Part shown: positions 40,902 through 49,724 of the stretch, piece after piece | Numbering within the stretch: position 1 is the stretch's first letter | Layout of the letters: each line of letters opens with the position of its first letter | DNA from: Caballeronia sp. dw_19 | Lineage (GTDB): Bacteria > Pseudomonadota > Gammaproteobacteria > Burkholderiales > Burkholderiaceae | Length of the DNA stretch: 63,063 nt | Assembly (NCBI RefSeq): GCF_018449515.1 | Contig: NZ_JAAVUQ010000045.1 | Span: forward strand, 1 to 63,063 | Direction of reading: 5' to 3' | Notes under the pieces: model-generated | Told to the model about the DNA's origin: nothing | Databases searched by the model: none | The model's input: the letters and a program-made list of their open reading frames with translations, nothing else | Made by a program: the position numbers and the translations under genes

Positions 40902-42200
40902 TCACGCCGTCTTGTATTGACTGCGCGCTTCCGTGGATCGATACAGCACGAGCGTCGCGATCAGCCCGCAGACCGCGGCAACGGCCATCCACGCGCCCGG
41001 CGCCGCCTTGTTGCCGGTTGCGTGAATCAGGTACGTGGAGATAGCGGGCGTAAATCCGCCGATAGTCGTCGCAAGGCTATACGCCAGCGAAAAACCCGTC
41101 GTGCGCACTTCGACCGGCATGACCTCGGTGAGCGCCACGACCATCGCGCCGTTATAGCTGCCGTACAAGAATGAGAGCCACATCTCCACGCCGAGCAAGC
41201 GCAGGAACGATGGATCGGCGACCAGCCACTGCACCGCCGGATACGACGTGAGAATGGTCAGGACCGTGAAGAACAGCAGCACCGGGCGGCGTCCGATGCG
41301 GTCGGAAATCGCCCCGGAAAGTGGCAGCCACACGAGATTCGACAAGCCGATGAACACCGTCACCACCAGCGCATCGATGGAGGAAAGCTTGAGCACTTCC
41401 TTGCCGAAGGTCGGCGTGTAGGCGGTGATCATGTAGAACGACACCGTGGTCATGATGACCATGCCCATGCCGGCAAGCACGATGCCCCAATTCGAGAGCA
41501 TGGACTTCATGATCTCGCCCATGTCCGGACGATGCTTGCGCGCGAGGAACTCTTCAGTTTCCTGCAACGAACGGCGAATGATGAACAGGAACGGCACGAT
41601 CAGGCAGCCGATGATAAACGGCACGCGCCATCCCCACGAAGTCATCTGGTCAGGCGGCAAGATCCGGCTCATGGTCACGCCGATCAACGCGGCAAACACC
41701 ACGGCCACTTGCTGGCTACCCGACTGCCATGAGCAGTAGAAGCCCTTGTTGCCCTTGGTCGCGATTTCGGAGAGATACACCGACACACCGCCGAGTTCCA
41801 CGCCGGCCGAGAAGCCTTGCAGCAAACGTCCGAGCAACACGATGATCGGCGCCAGCACGCCAATGGTCGCATACCCCGGAATCACGGCCACCAGCAAGGT
41901 GCCGGCTGCCATCATGGCCAGCGTGAGGATCAGGCCCTTGCGCCGGCCGTGATGATCGATATACGCGCCGAGCACGATGGCGCCGATCGGCCGCATCAGG
42001 AAGCCCGCGCCGAACACGGACAGCGCCAGCATCAGCGACGCAAATTCGTTACCGCTCGGGAAGTAGGTTTTAGCGATGGCCGAGGCGTAGTAGCCGTAGA
42101 CCATGAAGTCATACATTTCGAGGAAATTGCCGCTGACGACGCGGAACACCGATTTCGCCTTCGACTCGTTCGCGGGCGTTGCATGTGAGGGGCTGGACAT
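40902..42200 (-). CDS. MFS transporter, metabolite:H+ symporter (MHS) family
   Basis: 432-aa, 12-helix inner-membrane symporter. The N-terminal NFLEMYDFMVYGYYA segment, GFLMRPIGAIVLGAYIDHHGRRKGL between TM2 and TM3, and GFSAGVELGGVSVYLSEIA are characteristic of the MHS group (citrate, 2-oxoglutarate, proline/betaine, dicarboxylates). FLMRPIGA and VYLSE motifs together suggest a citrate/tricarballylate-type carrier, but the substrate is not decided. The ATG at 42200 (MSSPSHATP) gives the normal length; the frame extends 38 codons upstream without membrane-like content. Confidence 0.9.
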   Translation of the reverse strand: MSSPSHATPANESKAKSVFRVVSGNFLEMYDFMVYGYYASAIAKTYFPSGNEFASLMLALSVFGAGFLMRPIGAIVLGAYIDHHGRRKGLILTLAMMAAGTLLVAVIPGYATIGVLAPIIVLLGRLLQGFSAGVELGGVSVYLSEIATKGNKGFYCSWQSGSQQVAVVFAALIGVTMSRILPPDQMTSWGWRVPFIIGCLIVPFLFIIRRSLQETEEFLARKHRPDMGEIMKSMLSNWGIVLAGMGMVIMTTVSFYMITAYTPTFGKEVLKLSSIDALVVTVFIGLSNLVWLPLSGAISDRIGRRPVLLFFTVLTILTSYPAVQWLVADPSFLRLLGVEMWLSFLYGSYNGAMVVALTEVMPVEVRTTGFSLAYSLATTIGGFTPAISTYLIHATGNKAAPGAWMAVAAVCGLIATLVLYRSTEARSQYKTA

Positions 42201-42488
42201 GACTATCTCAAAAAACAGTGGCCAGATTCCGCAGCTGATGCGTCGTGAATCGACCGGATGTTGACGACCCGGTAGCACTGCACCGGATGCCTGTGTAAGC
42301 TTCGCCGTGCTCAAACCAGCGAAAAATGCTCAAAACGATGCGAAAGCGCGCTCGACAACCGTAAATAAGGGTTAACCATAGCAACGCCGAAACCCTGCAC
42401 GACGCCAATGTTACAGCGGGAAAGTGAAATCCGCCTATTCGGAACATCGCGCATGTGTATGGAAAAACACCTTAAAATTACATTACAC

Positions 42489-43031
42489 ATGCCTATCTAT
42501 TCGCCTACATTTTCCGATCCATCATGGCCCTTCGTGCTGCGGCCGGCCACGTCCGCCGATGCACAACTGATCGCCAGGATGCACGCGCAAAGTTGGGCGT
42601 CGGCGTATCGCGGAATCCTGCCGGACGATTTTCTCGATCGCGAGATGTCGGCTGAACGAGAAACGCACTGGCACACACGATTCGAAGAACTGGCTGAAGG
42701 TGCGGGTGAGGTATTGCTCGCGATACAAGATGATCGGCCGGCCGGTTTCGTTTGCCTGCTTGCACCCGATGAAAACGGCAGCGTGCTCGTGGACAATCTG
42801 CACGCGCTACCGGCAGCCAAAGGCAGCGGGTTGGGCACCGCCATGTTGAGCGTCGCCGCGCAATGGGCACGCGATCGTGGCGCGCTCAGCATGCATTTGT
42901 TTGTACTCGAACCGAACGTTGCAGCTATTGGTTTCTATGAGTCTCGCGGATGGCGACTGGCTGGCCGCGAAGACGACACAATGGGCGGCATTAATATCGT
43001 CGCGCTGCGTTACGTCCTGCCGATCGGCTGA
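42489..43031 (+). CDS. GNAT family N-acetyltransferase
   Basis: 180-aa acetyltransferase with the N-terminal VLRPATSADAQLIARMHAQSWASAYRG start common to RimI-like GNATs. The acetyl-CoA motif LPAAKGSGLGTAML (about residues 106-119) and motif B VLEPNVAAIGFYESRGWRLAGRE follow. The ATG at 42489 gives the normal GNAT length, though no ribosome-binding site is strong. The substrate is unknown. It stands alone, divergent from the MHS transporter. Confidence 0.85.
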   Translation: MPIYSPTFSDPSWPFVLRPATSADAQLIARMHAQSWASAYRGILPDDFLDREMSAERETHWHTRFEELAEGAGEVLLAIQDDRPAGFVCLLAPDENGSVLVDNLHALPAAKGSGLGTAMLSVAAQWARDRGALSMHLFVLEPNVAAIGFYESRGWRLAGREDDTMGGINIVALRYVLPIG

Positions 43032-43390
43032 TGCCTCGTCGTCTTTCTTTGCCTTCGCGGATTGGCCGTTGTAATCTGGTTCAACGCCTGTGTGCTGGCT
43101 GCAAAAGCACGTATCCGAAGCATCCTGCGTCGTGCGCTGAAACGTCCGTTGCGTCCGTGTCGAATCAGCGAATTTTTTTCACTCCGAACACCCCTTATTC
43201 AAGGAACTAAGAAGGTTCTGAGCGACGCCCAAGCTGGCGCTGGGTATCATCGAGGGCTGTTCTGTGGCGGGTCCGGGCAAGGTGAATTATTCGACACCTT
43301 TGCAGCAACAACCGGGCGACGTCCACACGGCTGCCCCGCTTGGTCGTTCGTTGAGCAGTCCTGACGCCCGCTTTCGGAAATGAGAAAAAG
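43032..43390. other. Gap upstream of the unknown membrane-anchored protein
   Basis: 359 bases without a firm gene. A 33-codon frame from GTG 43282 to TGA 43381 ends 7 bases before the next ATG and could be a small leader ORF; its ribosome-binding site is poor. Otherwise nothing is seen. Confidence 0.3.
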
Positions 43391-44695
43391 ATGAATGCTC
43401 CTATGGTCGTTGTACAAGGCGATCTGCTTCTGCCGACGCTGTTCCCGCTTGCCACTATGCCCAACGCCGTTTATGGCGAAGAGTGGACGTTAACCGGCAC
43501 GCGTCCGGTCTTGACTGAATACGAAATACCGTTTTACGCGGCTCGTTTTCTCACGGCATATGTCAGTGCGCTTTCTCTTCGCAACGACCGGTTCCCGTAT
43601 ACGCCTTGCAGCCTCTGGGGCAAGTTCAAACGCATCGACGAAGTCAATCACGCCGAGCAAGGCGCTGGGGTTCCCCCGGCTCCCGTCAACGCAGCACCCC
43701 AAGCCGCCGAGCCGGCGCCCTTCGCGTTCGAGCCGTTCACCGCGCCCGACGACCGGCATGTGAAAACACCGGCGGCTAATCACGATCATCGCAAGCAGCT
43801 TGCTGGTGGAGCGATTGCGCTGGCATGCGCTGCGTTTATTGCGTGGGCGTTGTTTGGTACGAAAATCGGCCATCAGGATACCGAAACGCAGAAACCCGAG
43901 GTTGTGCTGAGCGCTATCCCGGCGATCAAGCCGACATCCGACTCTGATTCTGAAACGATTCATGCATCCGGTGCGTCGAGCGCAACGGTGGTGGTTGCTT
44001 CGCCTTCGACTGGCGCTTCGACTTCGGATGGCGCTTCGATGGTGGCTTCAGCGGCAGCCAGGACAGTTGCTTCGGCTGAAGCTTCTGCCACTCACTCCGC
44101 TGCCGCTGCCTCCGTGATTGCCGCTTTGCCTGCGGTACAAAAAACTGTCAATCTCAGCAGCGCTATCGGCAACAGCAAGCCGTCGGCGAGCCCAGCCACA
44201 CGCATGAATGTCATGGCTGGTGATGGCCGCACCGCCGCACCCAACGCCGTGTCGGAACGCGCAACCAAAGCGCAAACAGTTGCGCAACCTCTGGAACGCC
44301 GTGGTTCGAAAGCCAAGTTGAAAACCAAGGCGAAGGGCAAGCGGGATGCACATCGGTACGAAGTGGTTTATCGGCGTCATGGCCATGAGTATCGTGGGAC
44401 ACCGGTTTATCGCAGCACCGGGCATGAAGCTCCCCTCACGTCGCCGGGCCACCGCGTGCTCACGCGCAATGACACGGCAAGCTCATCGCTCAGCGTTACC
44501 GATATGTACAACATGCTCGCGCACTCCGCCGTACTCGATGACAACAGCGGCGCGGCCCGCCAGCCCGTTCGTGTTGCGCCCCGAGAAGCGGCGGCGTCGC
44601 CTTCACGGCGCTCCAGCGGCAGTGATTCACCCAACTGGAATTCCGACTTGAGCCAGCGTCGCGTCACTGACACGCCCTCGCAATTTTCCAAGTGA
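43391..44695 (+). CDS. Unknown protein with one central membrane helix
   Basis: 434 aa, not recognised. Residues 1-85 are well folded in appearance (LLLPTLFPLATMPNAVYGEE, YEIPFYAARFLTAYVSALS). A Pro/Ala linker comes next, then a single membrane helix at about 137-158 (LAGGAIALACAAFIAWALFG). A long Ser/Ala/Thr-rich region (about 165-290), a basic patch (KLKTKAKGKRDAHRYEVVYR) and a tail rich in Arg and Ser follow. The topology suggests a cytoplasmic N-terminus and an extended periplasmic part that might reach the cell wall. GAGAAAAAG precedes the ATG. A DUF2968 gene follows 106 bases later on the same strand. Confidence 0.7.
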   Translation: MNAPMVVVQGDLLLPTLFPLATMPNAVYGEEWTLTGTRPVLTEYEIPFYAARFLTAYVSALSLRNDRFPYTPCSLWGKFKRIDEVNHAEQGAGVPPAPVNAAPQAAEPAPFAFEPFTAPDDRHVKTPAANHDHRKQLAGGAIALACAAFIAWALFGTKIGHQDTETQKPEVVLSAIPAIKPTSDSDSETIHASGASSATVVVASPSTGASTSDGASMVASAAARTVASAEASATHSAAAASVIAALPAVQKTVNLSSAIGNSKPSASPATRMNVMAGDGRTAAPNAVSERATKAQTVAQPLERRGSKAKLKTKAKGKRDAHRYEVVYRRHGHEYRGTPVYRSTGHEAPLTSPGHRVLTRNDTASSSLSVTDMYNMLAHSAVLDDNSGAARQPVRVAPREAAASPSRRSSGSDSPNWNSDLSQRRVTDTPSQFSK

Positions 44696-44801
44696 CCGGC
44701 AGCCAGAACAGCGGCATCGTGCAGCGCGATTTCAACCCGCGCGCTGCACAATGTGTCGATAGTCAGTCGCCGAAACTTACTTAATTTTGAAGCCTCGTCC
44801 T

Positions 44802-45506
44802 ATGAAGTACGTCTCTCTCTCCACCCTTCTGAACGCGATGTTCGTTGCTGCGATCGCGCTCGGCTCATCCGTCGCGACGGCTTATCAGCCAGTCGGCACG
44901 TTGCTCTCGGCAACCGGCGTCGCCGATCCCATCCGGCAACCGACCGCTAACGGTTCCATGGATGATTTTCAGGATGGCGCCGACGCCGCGTCGAATGCTC
45001 AGACGCCGGGAAACGTGTCGGAACTCATGCAGATGGTCCAGGCCCATAAGGTGACTGAATTACGCGTCACGTATAACGGCAGCTATGGCGCGGCGCTGTT
45101 TTTCTATCCCCAAGACATCGTGTATTACGTCGCGCTGTTCCAGGACAAGAATTTCTGGCGCGTCGTGAAATCGCAGGACGATGCACATGCCGAAACGGTC
45201 TACGCGCAATTCGCCCGCAAGAGCTATGCGCTCGCCGAGGGTGAAATCAAACGCACACAATTGCAGGCGCAAAAGGCGTTGCTCGAACGCGTCATTGCGG
45301 TGTCGAATGATCGGGCGCAGCGCCTGACTGCCGATCTTTCCATTGCGCGCGCGCAGGAAAGCGAAGTGTCGCAACGTCAGCAACAGATGCAGGTGGAATC
45401 GGCGGCGTTGCTGAACGAGAAATCCGCCGCCGAGCGCAAGTTGCTCATGTTGCAGCGGCAGGTTCAGCAACTTCAGGATCAGAGCGAAGCAGGACTCGTT
45501 CAGTAA
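44802..45506 (+). CDS. DUF2968 family exported protein
   Basis: 234 aa with a signal peptide (residues 1-28, LLNAMFVAAIALGSSVATA). Residues 70-140 carry the family core (LMQMVQAHKVTELRVTYNG, YGAALFFYPQDIVYYVALFQ and NFWRVVKSQD), and residues 145-230 form a long coiled coil rich in Gln/Glu. This matches DUF2968, a Burkholderia-type family of unknown role. The ATG at 44802 is used rather than the TTG 15 bases upstream. It ends before a strong terminator, closing the short run with the preceding unknown gene. Confidence 0.82.
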   Translation: MKYVSLSTLLNAMFVAAIALGSSVATAYQPVGTLLSATGVADPIRQPTANGSMDDFQDGADAASNAQTPGNVSELMQMVQAHKVTELRVTYNGSYGAALFFYPQDIVYYVALFQDKNFWRVVKSQDDAHAETVYAQFARKSYALAEGEIKRTQLQAQKALLERVIAVSNDRAQRLTADLSIARAQESEVSQRQQQMQVESAALLNEKSAAERKLLMLQRQVQQLQDQSEAGLVQ

Positions 45507-45552
45507 CGCTCAAGCTCGCACTGGCGTTTGATTCGGCCGACCAAGTGGCAAC

Positions 45553-45592
45553 AAAAAAGCCGTTCCAACTTTCATGTTGGAACGGCTTTTTT
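45553..45592. terminator. Bidirectional intrinsic terminator
   Basis: AAAAAAGCCGTTCCAAC, a 6-base loop, then GTTGGAACGGCTTTTTT: perfect stem with A and T runs. It serves the DUF2968 gene and the convergent amidotransferase gene. Confidence 0.92.
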
Positions 45593-45639
45593 GTCATCGC
45601 GCTACACGGGTTCGCTACGCGGCGTTCAACCCACGTATG

Positions 45640-47136
45640 CTAGAAACGCGTTTCGCGTGCCACGCGCAGGAAAGTATCGAGTAAAGGCGTGCAATCGAGC
45701 AACTCGTCGCCGCCCGCGCGATGGAACTCCGGATGCCATTGCACGCCCATCACGAACGGTGCACGCCGATAACGCACCGCTTCAATAATGCCGTCGTGCG
45801 CTGACACAGCCTCGATGTTCAGGTCACGGCCGATCGTCTTCACCGCCTGATGGTGGATCGAGTTGACGAGCGCTTCGCGGTGGCCCGGAAACATGTTGAC
45901 GAGCGTGGAGCCATCGGGGAAACGAATCGGGTGGCGATGCTGATCGTATTGCTCGTTCACATGCACACCGGCCGTGGGGACATCGGTTGCAATGTCCTGA
46001 TAGAGCGTGCCGCCGAACGCAACGTTGATCAGTTGACATCCGCGGCACACACCAAGCACGGGCTTGCCCGCCTCGATGAATTCATGCAACAGCTCCAGCT
46101 CGTACATGTCCCGCACGCGGTCGCCGGGCCATTCGTGACGCGTGGCCGCTTCCGTATAGGATTGCGGCGAAACGTCAGCGCCACCTTGCAGCAGCAGGCC
46201 GTCCAGTTGTTTCGCATAGTCGCGCAACCGGATGTTGCTCGGATGCAGCATGCCCTGATGGCCGACCGTCGGAATCATGAAGACGAGCACGTCACGCGAC
46301 ATCACCCAATGCGCAATCGATTCCTCCAGATACTGCAGCGTCTTGCCGCGCAGTCCTTTGGCACCCGGCTCAGGATGAAAAATCCGCGCCGACACGCCTA
46401 TTCTCAATGTCCTCTGCGTGATCCGCTGGCCGGCACGGTCGAAGATCTGACGCGCACGCGCCTTGATTACACGGCCGAACACGGACCAGGCGGAGTCACT
46501 GTTACGCAGATAAGCAGGTGGCGCCTTCGCATCCGGTGAGTCGGGTGGAGTGGGCGGCGCACGGAATGTGCCGAAATCCGGCGCGGCCGAAAATTCCGGC
46601 GGCAGGCTGGAAGCTGGCTTCGGCGTGGCACTTTCTGTCGCGGTCGCGGCTTCGGCCGCTTGCGCCTCGGTGGCATTTTCAAGCTCCGCCGCGAGACTGG
46701 CTTCCGCTTGCGTCGCGGTTTCGACCTCCGCTGCAAGGCTCGCCTTTGCATCGAGCGTTTTGTTCGCAGCGGATGTGGACGATGCGGATGCCGACGATGC
46801 GGCTTCACGTGCCGCCGTTTCCTGCTGCGCCATCGCTCTGGCCGCCGATGCACGCGCTTCAGCTGCGTCATCGCGTTGCGCCTTAGCGGTATCGGCAGGT
46901 TCTACCGTCGACGCGCTTGCAGGTGCGTCCGTCGACGCCCGTTCGGCCGCCGTGGCGTTCGGGCCTGGCTGCGCAGCGGCACCAGGGACATCAGGACTCT
47001 TTGTGGATGATACGGACGGAACGGCCGGCGTATGACTGCCCGGGACGGAACCCGAAGAATCGGCTGCGGGAGAACCTGTGCCGGGCGTGCCCGGCGTTAT
47101 TGACCCGTTTGAGTCGTTTGACTTGTTTTCGCTCAT
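45640..47136 (-). CDS. Gamma-glutamyl-GABA hydrolase-like class I amidotransferase with long low-complexity N-terminus
   Basis: 498 aa, twice the usual ~250. The C-terminal half (about 245-498) is a peptidase C26/PuuD-like glutamine amidotransferase. It has the nucleophile Cys in VLGVCRGCQLINVAFGG, LLLQGGADVSPQSY, and the His/Glu pair in GVQWHPEFH. PuuD-type enzymes hydrolyse gamma-glutamyl-GABA in putrescine breakdown. The first ~190 residues are Ala/Ser/Thr/Glu/Pro-rich with internal repeats (SLAAEVETATQA, SLAAELENATEA) and no hydrophobic helix. No other putrescine genes are near. Domain call firm, substrate less so. Confidence 0.85.
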   Translation of the reverse strand: MSENKSNDSNGSITPGTPGTGSPAADSSGSVPGSHTPAVPSVSSTKSPDVPGAAAQPGPNATAAERASTDAPASASTVEPADTAKAQRDDAAEARASAARAMAQQETAAREAASSASASSTSAANKTLDAKASLAAEVETATQAEASLAAELENATEAQAAEAATATESATPKPASSLPPEFSAAPDFGTFRAPPTPPDSPDAKAPPAYLRNSDSAWSVFGRVIKARARQIFDRAGQRITQRTLRIGVSARIFHPEPGAKGLRGKTLQYLEESIAHWVMSRDVLVFMIPTVGHQGMLHPSNIRLRDYAKQLDGLLLQGGADVSPQSYTEAATRHEWPGDRVRDMYELELLHEFIEAGKPVLGVCRGCQLINVAFGGTLYQDIATDVPTAGVHVNEQYDQHRHPIRFPDGSTLVNMFPGHREALVNSIHHQAVKTIGRDLNIEAVSAHDGIIEAVRYRRAPFVMGVQWHPEFHRAGGDELLDCTPLLDTFLRVARETRF

Positions 47137-47255
47137 TCCGATATAGGCGCCAGGCGCTGTGAGAATGGTCAGAGTTTAATTATCCGCCTCTGGTCCGGGG
47201 GCGGCAAACCATCGAACAATTGCTCACATTATCGGGGGAAACAATGGGTTCATGC

Positions 47256-49022
47256 TCAAGGATGATCTCTCGGCTCTTCGAATGTTTCGCGCAGCGCGAT
47301 CTGCATGGTTGCGTGGATCTTGACGCACCAGCGCCACAACACCGTGAGCAACAACGCCGCACAGACCAGCACCGCGATCATCAAGCCGAACGGCGGCAGG
47401 ATGCCGCCCGAGAGCACTGCCACCAGCAGGAAAACACCGAACATCGCGAGAATCGGAATCAAGCCGGAAATGGCCGATCGCAACGCCCGAGTGAAACGTC
47501 CGGCCTTCGCGGGCTGCACGCTCACTTCGGCGAGCATCAGTGCGAGAGACCCCAGTTTGCGATACACCGCCACCAGGAACGGCATGGACACCAGCAACGC
47601 TGCGCTCCAAAGCGCGACACGCTGAGCGTCGTTGGTGGGCAACCAGCGCGACAGATATTCAGTGGCAAACGGCGCCGCGTAGGACGCTGTGAGGAAGATG
47701 GCGGCCACCAGCGCTAGATTCACCGCGATCTGCACCACGATCCGGCGCGTCATGCTGAACAGCGTCGGGCCGCCGGTATCCGGTGAAAGGCTCGCGAGCC
47801 ATTGCGAATACAGGCCGAAGGTATTCGCAACGGGCACGGGCATCGAGCGGGCGATGCGGCGCGTGATTGGATCAGCGGCCTTGATCAGATACGGCGTGAA
47901 CAGCGTGGTCAACGCGGAAACCGCGACGGCGATCGGGTACAAGAAGCCGCTGGTCACTTTCAGCGACAACCCCAGTGACGCGATGATGAACGAGAACTCG
48001 CCGATCTGCGCGACGCTCATGCCTACGCGCATCGACGTGCGCCCGTCCCTGCCGGCGAGGAAAGTGCCGAGCCCGCACGACACGATCTTGCCGAACACGA
48101 CCGCGACCGTGATCACGGCGATCGGCCACCAGTAGTCAACCAGCACCGCCGGGTTCAGCATCAGGCCGATGGTCACGAAGAAGATGGCGGAGAACATATC
48201 GCGAACCGGCGCGATCAGGTGTTCGATGCGCTGCAGGTTGCGCGATTCAGCCATGATCGCGCCGATCAGGAACGCCCCAAGCGCGATGCTGTAGTCGAGC
48301 TGCACGACCAGCAGGCAGAAGCCGAAACAAAAGCCGAGCACAGTGACGAGCAGCATTTCGTCGCTCTTGGCCTTTGCCACATAGTCGAGCGCGCGCGGCA
48401 CGATCAGGATGCCGACCACCATCGAAACAGTCATGAACAGCAGCAACTTGCCCAGCGTGACAAACGCCACGCCCGCCGAGACGGAACCCGTCTGTGCAAT
48501 GCCCGAGAGCAGCACAAGCATGGCTATGGCCAGAATGTCCTCGACGATCAAAATGCCGAAGATCAGTTGCGCGAATGGCTCGCCCTTCATGCCGAGTTCG
48601 GAGAGCGCCTTGATGATGATCGTTGTGGATGAGATAGCAAGCATGGCGCCGAGGAACAGCGAATCCATAGCGTTCCAGCCGAACCACTGCCCGATCTCAT
48701 AGCCGATCCAGATCATCAGCACGATCTCGGACGCCGCTGCCACGAAAGCCGTCGCGCCGACCTTGAATAGTTTCTTCAGGCTGAATTCAAGCCCGAGCGA
48801 AAACATCAGGAAAACCACGCCGAGTTCGCCGAGCGTCTGAATGGTGGCTTCGTCGTGGATAAGCTGGAACGGCGGAGTGTACGGCCCGATAATCACGCCC
48901 GCCACGATGTACCCCAGCACGACCGGCTGCTTCAGACGGTGAAATAACACCGTGACGATGCCCGCAATCGCCATGATTACCGCTAGATCTTGAATGAAGC
49001 CGATCGCGTGATGCATCCGCAA
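47256..49022 (-). CDS. Kef/CPA2-type monovalent cation:proton antiporter
   Basis: 588-aa membrane antiporter of the CPA2 family (KefB/YbaL-like). About 12 helices from residue 8 to 390, with GYIVAGVIIGPYTPPF, LGVVFLMFSLGLEFSLKKL and GAFLIGAIMAESRNL as family landmarks. The region after 400 holds further hydrophobic segments instead of a TrkA-N/RCK nucleotide-binding domain, so gating by NAD or glutathione is not expected. Probable K+/H+ exchange. It lies about 200 bases behind the PII gene on the same strand. Confidence 0.88.
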   Translation of the reverse strand: MRMHHAIGFIQDLAVIMAIAGIVTVLFHRLKQPVVLGYIVAGVIIGPYTPPFQLIHDEATIQTLGELGVVFLMFSLGLEFSLKKLFKVGATAFVAAASEIVLMIWIGYEIGQWFGWNAMDSLFLGAMLAISSTTIIIKALSELGMKGEPFAQLIFGILIVEDILAIAMLVLLSGIAQTGSVSAGVAFVTLGKLLLFMTVSMVVGILIVPRALDYVAKAKSDEMLLVTVLGFCFGFCLLVVQLDYSIALGAFLIGAIMAESRNLQRIEHLIAPVRDMFSAIFFVTIGLMLNPAVLVDYWWPIAVITVAVVFGKIVSCGLGTFLAGRDGRTSMRVGMSVAQIGEFSFIIASLGLSLKVTSGFLYPIAVAVSALTTLFTPYLIKAADPITRRIARSMPVPVANTFGLYSQWLASLSPDTGGPTLFSMTRRIVVQIAVNLALVAAIFLTASYAAPFATEYLSRWLPTNDAQRVALWSAALLVSMPFLVAVYRKLGSLALMLAEVSVQPAKAGRFTRALRSAISGLIPILAMFGVFLLVAVLSGGILPPFGLMIAVLVCAALLLTVLWRWCVKIHATMQIALRETFEEPRDHP

Positions 49023-49222
49023 ATCCTTACAAAAAGCACACAGGGACGCAGATAGTACCGCAATGGTTTTTTACATTGGTGACGGAAACGGTCAGACGAG
49101 GGGCAAAATGGGACACGCCACCGGACATGGCCGATGTCAGCGCTACTACGTGGTCGCCGGGCAACGCGCCAAGGACACATTCCAGCCTGACACGGGATCA
49201 GGCCGGTTTCGGGCAAACGGCC

Positions 49223-49561
49223 TCAGACAGCCGCTTCGTCTTCTTCGCCCGTGCGAATGCGGATGACGCGTTCCACATCGGTCACGAAGATCTTGCCGTC
49301 GCCGATCTTGCCGGTACGGGCCGCACCAATGATTGCGTCGATAACCTGATCCGTCTGTGAGTCGGCCACCACCACTTCGATCTTCACCTTCGGCAGGAAA
49401 TCGACCACGTATTCCGCCCCGCGATACAGCTCCGTGTGGCCCTTCTGCCGCCCGAAGCCCTTGACCTCGGTGACTGTCAGACCAGTGAGCCCGGCGCCGG
49501 CGAGCGCTTCACGGACTTCGTCGAGCTTGAACGGTTTGATGACTGCGGTAATGCGTTTCAT
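49223..49561 (-). CDS. glnB: Nitrogen regulatory protein P-II
   Basis: 112-aa trimeric signal protein reporting nitrogen and energy state to GlnD, GlnE, NtrB and transporters. The T-loop contains the uridylylation site Tyr51 in ELYRGAEYVVDF, the B-loop is TGKIGDGKIFV, and the C-loop VIRIRTGEEDEAA. The ATG at 49561 (MKRITAVIKPFK) is chosen over an upstream in-frame start because it gives the exact 112-residue family length. It stands about 160 bases behind nadE on the same strand; the nadE-glnB pairing is common in Burkholderia and fits the glutamine-dependent enzyme next door. GlnB rather than GlnK, because no amtB is adjacent. Confidence 0.93.
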   Translation of the reverse strand: MKRITAVIKPFKLDEVREALAGAGLTGLTVTEVKGFGRQKGHTELYRGAEYVVDFLPKVKIEVVVADSQTDQVIDAIIGAARTGKIGDGKIFVTDVERVIRIRTGEEDEAAV

Positions 49562-49724
49562 GGCGCGCCTCTTGAAAAATTGTACGGATAAGCGAGAAAA
49601 CGGATTGAGGAATCGATGTATTGATTCTAGCCGCGTTTTCACGGTTAACCGCAGAGATCTCGCGCCATAGCATCGGGATCACGCCGTTATCGGCGCATTT
49701 ACGCGCAGATATGGTGCAAACGCC

